DNA from: Aradus depressus
Lineage: Eukaryota > Arthropoda > Insecta > Hemiptera > Aradidae
Assembly: GCA_963662175.1 (NCBI GenBank)
Contig: OY759217.1
Location: 52,800,108 to 52,864,107, forward strand
Direction of reading: 5' to 3'
DNA: 64,000 nucleotides
Shown here: piece after piece, positions 53,760 to 63,134 of the stretch
Layout: every line of letters starts with the position of its first letter
How positions within the stretch are numbered: the stretch's first letter is position 1
Position numbers and translations under genes: made by a program
Notes under the pieces: generated by a model
The model's database searches: none
Told to the model about the DNA's origin: nothing
Seen by the model: only the letters and a program-made list of their open reading frames with translations

Positions 53760-54340
53760 GGAGAGTAAGAGTGGGGGGGATAGGGAGAACGCTGAGAGTG
53801 AAGAGAGGGAGAGGGAGATCGTTGAGAGTTGGAAGAGGGAGATCGTTGAGAGTGGGGAGAGGGAGAGGGAGCTCGTTGAGAGTGGGGAGAGGGAGGACGC
53901 TGAGAGTGGGGAGAGGGAGAGGGAGATCATTGAGAGTGGGGAGAGGGAGATCGTTGAGAATGGGGAGAGGGAGATCGTTGAGAGTGGGAAGAGGGAGATC
54001 GTTGAGAGTGGGGAGAGGGAGAGGGAGATCGTTGAGAGTGGGGAGAGGAAGAGTGGTGAGGGATGGGACAGCAAGAGTGGTGGGGGAGAGGAAGAATGTT
54101 GAGAGTGGGGAGATGGAGAGGGAGAACGTTGAGAGTGGTGAGGGAGGGGACAGCAAGAGTGGTGGGGGAGAGGGAGAATGTTGAGAGTGGGGAGATGGAG
54201 AGGGAGAACGTTGAGAGTGGTGAGGGAGGGGACAGCAAGAGTGGTGGGGGAGAGGGAGAATGTTGAGAGTGGGGAGATGGAGAGGGAGAACGTTGAGACT
54301 GGTGAGGGAGGGGACAGCAAGAGTGGTGGGGGACGGCCAC
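53760..54340. repeat. Two-tier purine-rich tandem array
   Basis: The left part (about 53800-54060) is built of GAGATCGTTGAGAGTGGGG units of about 24 bases plus 6-base GGGAGA insertions. The right part has 82-base units: CAGCAAGAGTGGTGGGGGAG starts at 54069, 54151, 54233 and 54315. Both parts share GTTGAGAGTGGGGAGA. ORFs of up to 245 codons open on both strands because of composition and periodicity. Confidence 0.92.
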
Positions 54341-54344
54341 TTGC

Positions 54345-54480
54345 CGATATCTCCTCAAGATATAAAATCTTACTGCATCGATTCCTGCTCCAACTTTCAT
54401 GGTCTACAGCCATATGATTTCGTTGAGCTGATTCTTAGAAAACACATCAAAAAAATAGTATACCCCTAAAACATTGCTTT
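54345..54480. other. Array flank
   Basis: No feature recognised. Confidence 0.3.
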
Positions 54481-54483
54481 CTC

Positions 54484-54638
54484 ATTGCCTGGGCTTTAAC
54501 TACACATTTATATCGCATACTACCAGAGCGCTCTTTCGTTACTCTGGTGGACAAGAGCCCGACTATATTATGGGAGTCTTAAATTTTGCCTACCCTAAAT
54601 TTTTATTTACCCAGGGTAGAAGGGTCTTAAACGATTAA
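54484..54638 (-). mobile_element. SINE-A 3' half
   Basis: GCCTGGGCTTTAACTACAC, CCAGAGCGCTCTTTCGTTAC, TTGCCTACCCTAAATTTTTA and CCCAGGGTAG; breaks off at GGTCTTAAACGA, joining element G. Confidence 0.85.
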
Positions 54639-54639
54639 C

Positions 54640-54985
54640 CTCTGAGAAAGGAACGTAAGAACGTCCCGGATATATCGTCCTAAAAAATGACACTTCTGAA
54701 AAAAGTTTCAAAAATATTCATCATAATTTAAATTAAATTAACAACTCTATCTTTCGTATTTATTAGTACTATTATTTGCGTACTAATTTATTTTCTAGTA
54801 TTTATTAATTTCATTTTATTTTTTACTAGTATTTTTATTACTAATCATATGTGTGTTTGACCCTAAGAGTTAATAGCTGTTATGTATCTAATTTATTATC
54901 TATCTTAATGTTCGCATTTTTATGACATCCTATTACCATGTTATGGTGTAAGGGAAATAAATATTATTATTATTATTATTAGCAA
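54640..54985 (+). mobile_element. Element G, copy 2
   Basis: GAACGTAAGAACGTCCCGG, GACACTTCTGAAAAAAG, TTACTAATCATATGTGTGTT, TCCTATTACCATG and the tail GGGAAATAAATATTATTATT. Uninterrupted at the SINE-A site of the first copy. Confidence 0.65.
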
Positions 54986-54989
54986 TAAA

Positions 54990-55500
54990 TAATAGATGTT
55001 TACAAATAAGACAATTTTAACCTAAGCCGATAATCTTTTTTTCGCTGCCTATAGAGAAAGGATTGTCTCATACCTCAAGAAGTATCGACACCATCGATTT
55101 TAATAGCCGAATACCCCTCGATACTTGATACATATGAGAAGTTAATGATTCGCAGACGACCTTTAGTCACGTACGACTGTGTGTTTTGCCTCACTACCTC
55201 CATAAGAACACAGTGATATGCCTACTTATTATGCCCCAACTGAAGGAGAGATAAGCTCGGTCATGCCAGCGGTATCACGATAATGCGGAAATTCCAAGAC
55301 TTATCTCCTGCCTTTGGATAGCAGCACATTCTTCACATTTCCTTCGACTCAGCCCCGGAGTTTCTTGTTTTTAAACCCATTAAAGGATATCTTTTGATCT
55401 GATACATCTTTCTGGACAGTACTAGAGTAAATCCCAGAGAACAAAATGACGATGTTACGAAAAAGGATTACCGCAATATAGCATAACATTTACTCAATAA
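54990..55500. other. Unassigned stretch
   Basis: No gene recognised. Confidence 0.3.
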
Positions 55501-55515
55501 TATATTAGTGTGACA

Positions 55516-55815
55516 GAGGGTGCCGGTAGCTCAGTGGTATGTGTGCTTGCCTTCTGAGCTCAATATCGTGGATTTGAAACCCGGCCGAGGCCCTTAGTTT
55601 ATTTTATCTGGGAGGTAAAATAAACTTAAGCACGCTGTACTTCGGATGGGACGTTAAGCGATGGTCCCAAGCCTTTACGATGTCAGGTACTCATTAAAGA
55701 CCTCTACCCTAAGTGAATAAAAATTTATATAAATATCTACCAGAGTGGCGAAAGTGAGCTCTGGTAGTAGGCGATATGACCTCGTAGTTAAAGCCCGGGC
55801 ATGAGTCATAATAAC
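55516..55815 (+). mobile_element. SINE-A with 13-bp target duplication
   Basis: TATTARTGTGACA flanks it at 55503-55515 and 55816-55828 with one mismatch. A box intact (TAGCTCAGTGG), B box damaged (GGATTTGAAACCC). About 50 bases are deleted between the TAGGGTAGG stem and the last hairpin. It ends ATGAGTCATAA without CCTAA repeats. Confidence 0.92.
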
Positions 55816-55839
55816 TATTAATGTGACATAACCTTTGAA

Positions 55840-56200
55840 AGTTCTTGATAAGTAACAGAAAAGAACTTAAAATGGACGGAAAGGAAACTTTGATGTCTGT
55901 CTGGGTGATTGGAACTTCGTGCGCGCTGCAATTCAGAAACGATTGTAGTTTTGAACTTGAAATTTGAGACAAAGATGTCACATGCGCTAACTTAGATTTT
56001 GGCCGAATTCGGACGAAAATTGAGACAACTTCATTTCGGGACCTAAGTAGGTACATTTCGGGACCTAAGTAGGTACATTTTTTCAAGACACCGCTTATAT
56101 TTATGACCTAATCAAAAATTTATTCAGATAAAAGTTGTAGAGAAAACTGAAAGGGACATTTTATGTGAAATAGTATTTTTTGCAGGTTGCCCGAATATAT
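55840..56200 (+). repeat. Repeat C, copy 3, with a nascent tandem duplication
   Basis: GATGTCACATGCGCTAACTT, TTCGGACGAAAATTGAGAC and TTATTCAGATAAAAG match the copies at 24590 and 33860. CATTTCGGGACCTAAGTAGG plus TA is repeated exactly twice (56032-56053, 56054-56075) at the spot where the 28-bp array grew in the first copy. Confidence 0.8.
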
Positions 56201-56210
56201 AAGAAATTCC

Positions 56211-56259
56211 CTCTCAGAATTACGCTGTAACTATAATAGTTACAGCGTAATTCTGAGAG
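56211..56259. repeat. Perfect 49-bp palindrome
   Basis: Arms 56211-56234 and 56236-56259 are exact inverted copies (CTCTCAGAATTACGCTGTAA...) around a single A. Confidence 0.97.
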
Positions 56260-56264
56260 TGAAT

Positions 56265-56530
56265 TTGCACTGATGCCAACACATAACATAGCCCCAGTAA
56301 TGCCAATATAAAGACATAACTACGTTGTTTATGATTTCACCAGTAAAGAACTCGTATTGTTCTCTAGGGGAGTTAGGTTCATTAATGACATAGGTCTCAT
56401 TTCCAATTTTATATTTTTATTTTATTATTTAGTCACTATACTTGTGATGAACGAAATTCGAAGTCTTGAAATTGTCATTTTCAGAACACTTAATTACTAT
56501 CCAGTGTGACCTCATCTTATTTATTTGTAA
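56265..56530. other. Unassigned stretch
   Basis: Nothing recognised. Confidence 0.3.
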
Positions 56531-56535
56531 TATTT

Positions 56536-56996
56536 TTACTTCTCCAGCTAAACGAAGTTAAGGGGAAGTTATGTAATTGGTGAAAAAATTCGATGCGGCG
56601 TTTCAATGGAATTTCTTGTTTTCCGACTTCCTGATTTCAAAAATGGGGGAAAAAAATCTAAGTTCTATGAACAAGAAACCCCTGATAGAATAAATTTATC
56701 GACATGAAATTTTATATTTGTATCCAGAAACCTCTAATAACGACACCTATTGATTTTCAGCCAAGTCGACTAAAGGGCAGGAAGGGATTAGGGGGGAGGC
56801 TTAATGCAAACATTCTAATAACTGCCGATGTAATAAATATGTCGACATGAAATTTAGTTTGAGGATTCAGAAGCCACTATGTAAGTCAAATATTGAGTTT
56901 TAGCCCAAACTGTCGACTGGCTTTGGAGGGAGAGCGAAAACTTAATTGATTAATTCGTGCTGGGGAGGTACATATCCGGTGATTCACCGACTTTTT
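56536..56996 (+). mobile_element. Element B, full reference-like copy
   Basis: Complete order: ACTTCTCCAGCTAAACGAAG hairpin, GGGGAAGTTATGTAATTGG, TTTCTTGTTTTCCGACTTCC, module 1 (TTATCGACATGAAATTTTAT, ACGACACCTATTGATTTTCA), G-rich spacer, module 2 (ATAACTGCCGATGTAATAAA, ATGTCGACATGAAATTTAGT), CTTTGGAGGGAGAGCGAAAA, GTGCTGGGGAGGTACATATC and the 3' hairpin CGGTGATTCACCG with ACTTTTT. Confidence 0.9.
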
Positions 56997-56999
56997 CAT

Positions 57000-58085
57000 T
57001 TCGTTCCTGGTTTATATATATACCTAACTTGAAACTTTGGCCAATGCACTTACAGAATCTACACTACTGCAGTGACACGAACCTTTTATAGGCAGTTCAT
57101 TGCCAACAAATTACATATTCATAGTTTTCTCTACCTATCATAGTTTTGCTTTTAAGTATAATTTTCTTTCTTTTTCTTATTATTGATAAATGTATAACAT
57201 AAAGATGCAAAACACCGAAGATATAAACAGATGCCATTTGTCTGTGGATGCATTAGCTCCGAGTGGAGGGGGAACCTGCCTCGCTGGAGTGCCTGAGTCT
57301 CTCTGTCTTATCGGCTCTCCTATCACTGTGATAAAGAACTGCTGTCACTTGTTTGTGTCGTTCTCTTCCCAAGATGGTCTCGAGGCCACATCCGCACTGA
57401 ATCATCCTTTGTCATCCCTCCCTTCCAATATAAGACCACACTCTAGCTTCTATAGATTTTAAGACTGTATCGTATATCATGGCCAGACTGGGCTCCTATC
57501 CAAACCCTCTCTCATGGGCCCACTTTCAAATGATTAATTTCATATGGTTATGTCCTCAACTTTTCAAGATAAAGAAATTCTCAAGTACTTCCCCCCCCCC
57601 CCCCCCCCCCACTTGAAATTTCTGCTAAAAGGGATTACATTACTCCTCTGGTTATGGGGATGCATTAAATGTGGCTTTTAAGGGTAATCAGTTCGAGACT
57701 TGTTTCCTTCTTTGGGACAGTAGGAAAAGTACATATCAAGAGTCAAGAACAGCGTCGTCGACAGGACTTGTTTCGAAGAGAGGAAGGGGGGTAGCAGAGC
57801 GATGCTTTATTATCTTCTTTCAAACAAAAAGCGAAGCGGTCTTGGAACAAATCTAATGGAGGCGGTTGATGGGGGCTACGAGTGCTTAGGGTCTGGAAGG
57901 GACCCCAGAAGAACGATGAGAGTGTTGAACGCCAAGAACGAGAGGAGGAGGGTACATGACGGCTGGAGCCGCGGAAGTCAATGAAGTTTGGAAGCGACTC
58001 TGAATGAGTGACAAGTTGGACGTTGTCAAGAACGATGATTTGCGGAGATCTGACCACTCTCAAAAGGGCAAAAACTGAAGTTAAG
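57000..58085. other. Unassigned stretch
   Basis: A C run at about 57591-57610. Overlapping ORFs at 57190-57462 (plus) and 57743-58063 (minus) have no recognisable domain. The part 57700-58060 is GC-balanced and purine-rich on the plus strand. Confidence 0.35.
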
Positions 58086-58089
58086 GGCC

Positions 58090-58560
58090 CACGAAGTAAT
58101 TAACTGGAGGTATAGAGGAAGGGCGGAAACTTACGTGTGAGTGGTGTGTAGCCTCAAATTCAGAGATCAAAGGACCTACAGAGCCAAAACTGAAGGTGAA
58201 GGTCCTGCGAATAAAGATACTGAAGGTTTAGAAGGAGAGGAGAAACTTATGTTTGAGTTCGGGTGTGGCCTCTGTAGCCTAGATAACACACTAATGTAGC
58301 AATGTCGGAAGAGAGGCTTCAACGAGCCATGATGATAGACAATCATAAGAAAAGAAATTTGTTCGGATTCTAACGAAAATAGCCGAGGAAGAAATATAGA
58401 ATTTAGGTGGGCCTTGTGGCACCGATTTTTCATATTTCTAAAAAAACATTATATCACAGTGTCGGTAAATATGCTTCAACCAGATACGATGATAGTCCAT
58501 TGTAAACTGGTAGACGTTCGGAATCGGGTGCAAGGTTCCGAAACCCGACGTGATCGTTTT
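58090..58560 (-). repeat. Repeat D, copy 3
   Basis: Inverted relative to the copies at 21185 and 35410: GTAGCAATGTCGGAAGAGAG, GAGGAAGAAATATAGAATTT, GGGCCTTGTGGCACCGATTT and CAACCAGATACGATGATAGT. AGGTTTAGAAGGAGAGGAGA near 58224 repeats GGTATAGAGGAAGGGCGGAA near 58110. Confidence 0.7.
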
Positions 58561-58564
58561 TTTT

Positions 58565-58685
58565 TTAAAGGTTAAAACGTATTCTGTAGTCACTGAAACG
58601 TGAAAATCCGTTAAATACTCGATCTCGGATTTTCGCGAGAATACGATACTTCCTTATACTGCAGGCATAAGAAAGTAAAGATGGA
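58565..58685 (+). repeat. Fragment related to the flank of repeat C
   Basis: AAAACGTATTCTGTAGTCAC, TGAAACGTGAAAATCCG and ATACTTCCTTATACTGCAGG parallel 25833-25925. Confidence 0.6.
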
Positions 58686-58689
58686 AGTA

Positions 58690-59460
58690 TGTGAAATAAT
58701 ATTTTGTCATCTGCGTTGAACCTCGTTTTTTCCTTCATAATACATAACGTTTTTTGTTCAAAATTTTGAATAAAAAACAATTATCGACCCTTTAATTTTG
58801 TTTATAAATATAAACGAAACCATTTTTCAAAACCAAAATTGGTTAATTTGTGTGGCATTTAGAAGGGGGATAAATGTCTTATCATCTGTCTCTCGCACAT
58901 CAGACATCCCATTTAGCCTGAAGCCATAGCTATTTTACAGACTAGCCAAATGTATTCGCTTTTTGGAAAAAAAAATAGAAGAAAAAAGTGTTTTATAATA
59001 AAAATAACCAAGACTTCAGTTACCATCTATCCAGTGAGATTACAAACCAGCTAAGTTTACAGTTCAGTCGTATCATGTACAATATACTATAGTGTTTGCA
59101 AGACACTATAAGGTCTTGAAATAACCATTGTTATAATAAACCATTAATAGAAAAAGGGTTCTAATTGTCTGTGTTATAACAAACCAATAATACAAGAAGT
59201 GTCTAAATAAATATTGTTACAATAAACCATATTTCTTAATTATAGTGTTAATTGTTACAACCAATACCTAAACATTGTTTTAGTAAACTATTAATAGAGA
59301 AAGTAACACACCATCAGTATATTATAGAACAGTTTGGTCGGTCGCATCAGCTACGTACGGGGCGTACTTCGACATCTCGTGTACTCGTATTTACGACTAT
59401 ACTTGCGGCACGACAATAGGTCTACCTATAAGGCCCGAAATCACTCGATGATGAGTACAT
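58690..59460. other. Unassigned AT-rich stretch
   Basis: TTACAATAAACCA-type phrases recur at about 59131, 59177 and 59218, a loose repeat of about 45 bases. No gene. Confidence 0.35.
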
Positions 59461-59464
59461 TTTT

Positions 59465-59905
59465 ACTTACCTAGCTATACTAAGTACAGAGGAAGTTATG
59501 AAATCGATCGAAAATTCTATGCGGAGTTTTCAACAGTATTTCATCTTTTCCGACCTCTAGATTCCAAAAATAAATTCTGTCTGTGAACACGATAACTCCC
59601 GATAGAATGAATGTATCGAAACGAAATTTTATATATGTGACCAAGATCCCATAAGGGCAACACCTATCGATTTTTAGCTAAATCGGCCAAACGGCCAAAG
59701 GGAAGGGGGTATTAGAGGAGAGACGTAACCTAAAAACTCTATTACTGAGTACTGAATACTATAACTGCCGTTCTAATGAATGTTTCGACACAAAATGTGG
59801 TATAAGGATTTAGGAGCCCCTAAGTAAGTCAACTGTTGAATATTATGGCGACTGGTTTTGGAGAGAGAGCGAACATTTAATTAATTCTGGGGAAGTATGA
59901 CTATT
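59465..59905 (+). mobile_element. Element B, near full copy
   Basis: ACCTAGCTATACTAAGTACA, CGATAACTCCCGATAGAATG, GTATCGAAACGAAATTTTAT, GGGCAACACCTATCGATTTT, ATAACTGCCGTTCTAATGAA and GGTTTTGGAGAGAGAGCGAA, ending in CTGGGGAAGTATG without the 3' hairpin. Confidence 0.82.
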
Positions 59906-59909
59906 TTTT

Positions 59910-60420
59910 TTCGATATAGTTGGGGATGAGGTACCAGTTGTATCTCCACATGGCCAGTGTGAAGGGGCTCAGATGAGAAGGCGGATCCCAGACTCCTTAT
60001 TTGTTTTCTATATCTATAACTGGGATGGGAGGCAGGTAATGGGAGCCTAGATTTATGTGGGGCTCCACTCAACACGATCCCTGGTTATCTCCAAGTCCGA
60101 CTGGCAGACCTCTCTCTCCCTCTGTTTACCTACCTAGGTGCTATGTGCCCTCAACCTGGGTCACGCTCCCAACCTATTTGTTTTCCAATGATCTTTATGG
60201 TCTGTAACCTCCACAGGATAAATACAACAAATGTACATTTTGATAAACAGATGTAATTATACGCCGGTCCACTTGAGTCTATTGAGATTTATTTCCTGTT
60301 CTGTTTATCCTCTTGTGGCTGGGAGATTGCAGTCGAGTCGTGGGAAGAAAGGCTCCCTTCAAACAACTTTGCACAGGTAACTCGTGGATGGAACTCTTCT
60401 GAATTAAAGGGAACATATAC
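59910..60420. other. Unassigned stretch
   Basis: Short minus-strand ORFs (64 and 78 codons) without known motifs. Confidence 0.3.
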
Positions 60421-60424
60421 ATAA

Positions 60425-60600
60425 ATCGATGAATCACAGACAATTTACTTCCCCAGCAAGAATTACGTTGTTGCTCTCCCTCTGACACTAATTTACAAAT
60501 TTGGTTGAAAATCATCGCTTACTGAGGGACTTCATCTCACACTAAATTTCTTATAGATAGATATATTCGCTATACCTGATATCGGCGTTGAGCACGTTTT
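60425..60600 (-). mobile_element. Element B 3'-end fragment
   Basis: ATCGATGAATCACAGACAAT, TTACTTCCCCAGCAAGAATT and TTGCTCTCCCTCTGAC, ending in a short stretch that resembles SINE-A (TTCGGAAGGGGCGTCAAGC). Confidence 0.7.
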
Positions 60601-60654
60601 TTTCGGAAGGGGCGTCAAGCTATGACAGGTGTGAAAGACCCCAAGGCTAGGTAA

Positions 60655-60900
60655 AAAAGTCGGTGAATCACATGTCAATTACGTTTTCACACTCCCTCCA
60701 AAACCAATCGACTGTTTGGACAAAAAATCTATAGTTGACTACATAGAAGCTTCTGTATCCTGATACTAAATTGTATGTCGGTACATTCATTATGTACGAG
60801 CTGTATCAGCCGCCCCTCGGACATCCAACTGAAAAGATAAAACAAAGGTACACTAGGCGGCAGTGGAACGTAAGGGCGGTTCAGTTCGGTTATATTTGAC
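60655..60900 (-). mobile_element. Element B fragment
   Basis: AAAAAAGTCGGTGAATCACA, CACACTCCCTCCAAAACC, CTATAGTTGACTACATAG and GTCGGTACATTCATTATG. Confidence 0.72.
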
Positions 60901-61036
60901 TGTTTGAGATAAAAACATAAAACCACATGCACTACTTATTATCTTTAACCTATTTAATTTATGCACATTAATTACTTCCCCAGCAATACGAAATATACGA
61001 GAAGTTATGTAATCGGTCCAAAATTCGATGTTGTCC

Positions 61037-61373
61037 GTGGTATGCGTGCTTGACTTCTGAGCTCAAGGTCGTGGGTTCGTAACCCGACCGAGGCCCTTAG
61101 TTTATTTTATCTGGGAGGTAAAATAAATTTAAGCACGCCGTCCTTCGGATGGGACGTTAAGCGATGGTCCCGAGCCTGTACGATGTCAGGTACTCGTTAA
61201 AGACACCTACCCTAGGTGAATAAAAATTTAGGGTAGGCAAAATTTAGGACTCCCACAGTAGAGTCGGGCTCATGTTCACCAGAGTGACGAAAAAGCGCTC
61301 TGGTAGTAGGCGATATGACCACGTTGTTAAAGCCCGGGCATGAGTCATAAAACCTAAAACCTAACCTAACCTA
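61037..61373 (+). mobile_element. SINE-A, short 5' truncation inside the A box
   Basis: Begins GTGGTATGCGTGCTTGAC; B box GGGTTCGTAACCC. The body is near consensus, and the tail AAACCTAAAACCTAACCTAAC is the longest in the window. Confidence 0.94.
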
Positions 61374-61400
61374 TTCGCTATATAAAGTATTAGGGTATAT

Positions 61401-61583
61401 ACTTAAGCATGCCGTCCTTCGAAAGTGACGTTAAGCGATGGTCAAGAGCCTGTACAATGTGAGATACTCATTAAACACCCCTACCCTAGGTGACTAAAAA
61501 CGACTCCAGAGTTGGGCTCATGTCCACCAAAGAAGTCTGGTAGTAGGCGATATGACCTAGTAGTTAAAGCCCGAGTCACAATA
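61401..61583 (+). mobile_element. SINE-A, older 5'-truncated copy
   Basis: CTTAAGCATGCCGTCCTTCG, GGTCAAGAGCCTGTACAATG and GGTAGTAGGCGATATGACC. More decayed than the copy immediately upstream, so two insertions of different age lie side by side. Confidence 0.85.
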
Positions 61584-61919
61584 AAATAATAACTTAGCAG
61601 GCATTGGTTGGGTATTTATTAAATGTTACATAGGTATAATGGGCTGCAAAGTGCCATCATTCAGGATATTTTAGACATTTTACTGATTCATTATTTATTC
61701 TCCCCATAAGGAAGATACCTATTGAATTTCAGCCAAATCGACCAATAAGTATCACACTCAAAAACCCTAATTACTTGATGTTATCAGTGTATCGTATGGA
61801 ATTTAGTATGAGAATTCGAAAGTTCCTAAGACACCTATCAATTTTCAGTTAGGTTACAGGGGAGGAGCGAACACGTAGTTGATTAATTGCCACTAGGGAA
61901 GAACTTTGTCGGATTGTGC

Positions 61920-62390
61920 ACCCACCTTTTTTCTATAAATAATCACTTGTTTTGTCCTTATTTTGAGTGGATGTCAATGTGTGATAAAATGGCCAGGTCC
62001 CAGTCAGTTTTTGGCGGGGCCCACCTGAGATTTCTGGCCATCTCCCAGCAGTTCTCTTATCGTCCTCATACGTCATGCCCCTCTGGATTCCAAATCGATA
62101 GCATCAACATGGTTCTTTTATTTTGATGTGAAAATAGGATACTTTATAGAGGAAAAATCTGTATGGTGAACCATATGTGGTTTCTATGTTTCAAAATAAT
62201 TTTTATTATGAAAAATTACAGGGGAATTTGCCAGAGGGTCTTTTGCGATACATCACAGACGATATTGTCAAAATAAGTGCAGAATTGTTCCAATTTCCAA
62301 AATTACATATCCGATTGCCACCGAAATCAATAAGCCTGGAGTCCTCACTGACCTAAAACAGACAGACAGATACAAGTTCAATTTTATAGT
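61920..62390. other. Unassigned stretch
   Basis: A 79-codon plus-strand ORF (61887-62126) overlaps the B end and has no known domain. Confidence 0.3.
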
Positions 62391-62392
62391 TA

Positions 62393-62632
62393 GGTATTGT
62401 GACTCATGCCCAGGCTACAAGGTCATATCGCCTACTACCAGAGCGCTCTTTCTTCGTTCTGGTGGACATGACCCCGACTTTACAGTGGGAGTCCTAATGT
62501 TTGGTTACTCAGGTTCATTCACCTTGGGTCTTTAAAAAGTACAAGACATTGTTCAGGCTCGGGATCATCCCTTAATGACCCAACGAAAGGACAAGGTTTT
62601 GTCACCTCCCAGATAGAAAACCTAAGGATTTA
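62393..62632 (-). mobile_element. SINE-A, 5'-truncated and worn
   Basis: TGTGACTCATGCCCAGGC, CTACTACCAGAGCGCTC, GGCTCGGGATCATCCCTTAA and TCACCTCCCAGATAG. The tRNA-like head is absent. Confidence 0.82.
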
Positions 62633-62639
62633 GCCCTCA

Positions 62640-62930
62640 TATCGCATAGGAGCATCGTTTGTAGCCCGCATCAATTGATATACTTTTACAAGTTAGTGCC
62701 GCTATCTGTTGGTCGTTGGAGATAGTTTTATCTATTATTGTTGTGTGTGTCCATAGGCGGTAAAAATTCAAAACTCAATCTTAATTTTGTTTATAAAAGC
62801 GAGAAGATTAAACACTTGTTCTTCATCGGGTGTCACTCAGCCTCTTGGCGCAGTTCTTCACGATATTGCAGGAATACACCCTCCTCAGAAACAGAAGTGT
62901 GGACAGGTAGCCCCCCTAGATCTGTAAGGC
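62640..62930. other. Unassigned stretch
   Basis: TGTGTGTGTCCATAGGCGG at 62741 resembles the CCATAGGCGG phrase at 12358. No gene supported. Confidence 0.3.
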
Positions 62931-62934
62931 TAGG

Positions 62935-63130
62935 TCGTGCCTACGATATATTCACACCCCCCTCCCGCGCCGATGAAGCCGACGACGTGGTCTATTGAAG
63001 TCGTGAAGGTTCACCCCTCTGCGGTGATCCTCCAGGTCAGATATCCGCTCGCCACCCGCCGTCCGCCGCCCGACGTTAGATAAAAACGCCGAGCCACGCA
63101 CGACTAACCCGCCAGTTCCCACCCATCCAC
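62935..63130. promoter_or_regulatory. CpG-dense patch
   Basis: GC-rich block with many CpGs (CCCGCGCCGATGAAGCCGAC, CGCCACCCGCCGTCCGCCGC) in an otherwise AT-rich window. It could mark an unmethylated promoter-type region of a gene beyond the right edge, or just a recent insertion. No TATA or initiator element can be assigned. Confidence 0.25.
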
Positions 63131-63134
63131 CGCC

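Larger units (their letters stand above)
60975..61915 (+). mobile_element. Element B copy interrupted by two SINE-A copies
   Basis: Starts ACTTCCCCAGCAATACGAAA and GTAATCGGTCCAAAATTCG, breaks at 61036, and resumes at about 61700 with CCCCATAAGGAAGATACCTA and TGAATTTCAGCCAAATCGAC, ending at ACTAGGGAAGAACTTTGTCG. Confidence 0.75.

Noticed and set aside
53621..54413. ORFs of up to 245 codons, serine/proline- or glutamate/glycine-rich
   Set aside because: They lie in a purine-rich tandem array and open on both strands because of composition.
57190..58063. Possible genes in overlapping ORFs of 90 and 106 codons
   Set aside because: No recognisable domain, no splice structure and opposite-strand overlap; treated as chance.
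62738..62998. 86-codon ORF as a gene
   Set aside because: No family resemblance; the frame crosses a likely transposon-end phrase (CCATAGGCGG) and a GC-rich patch.
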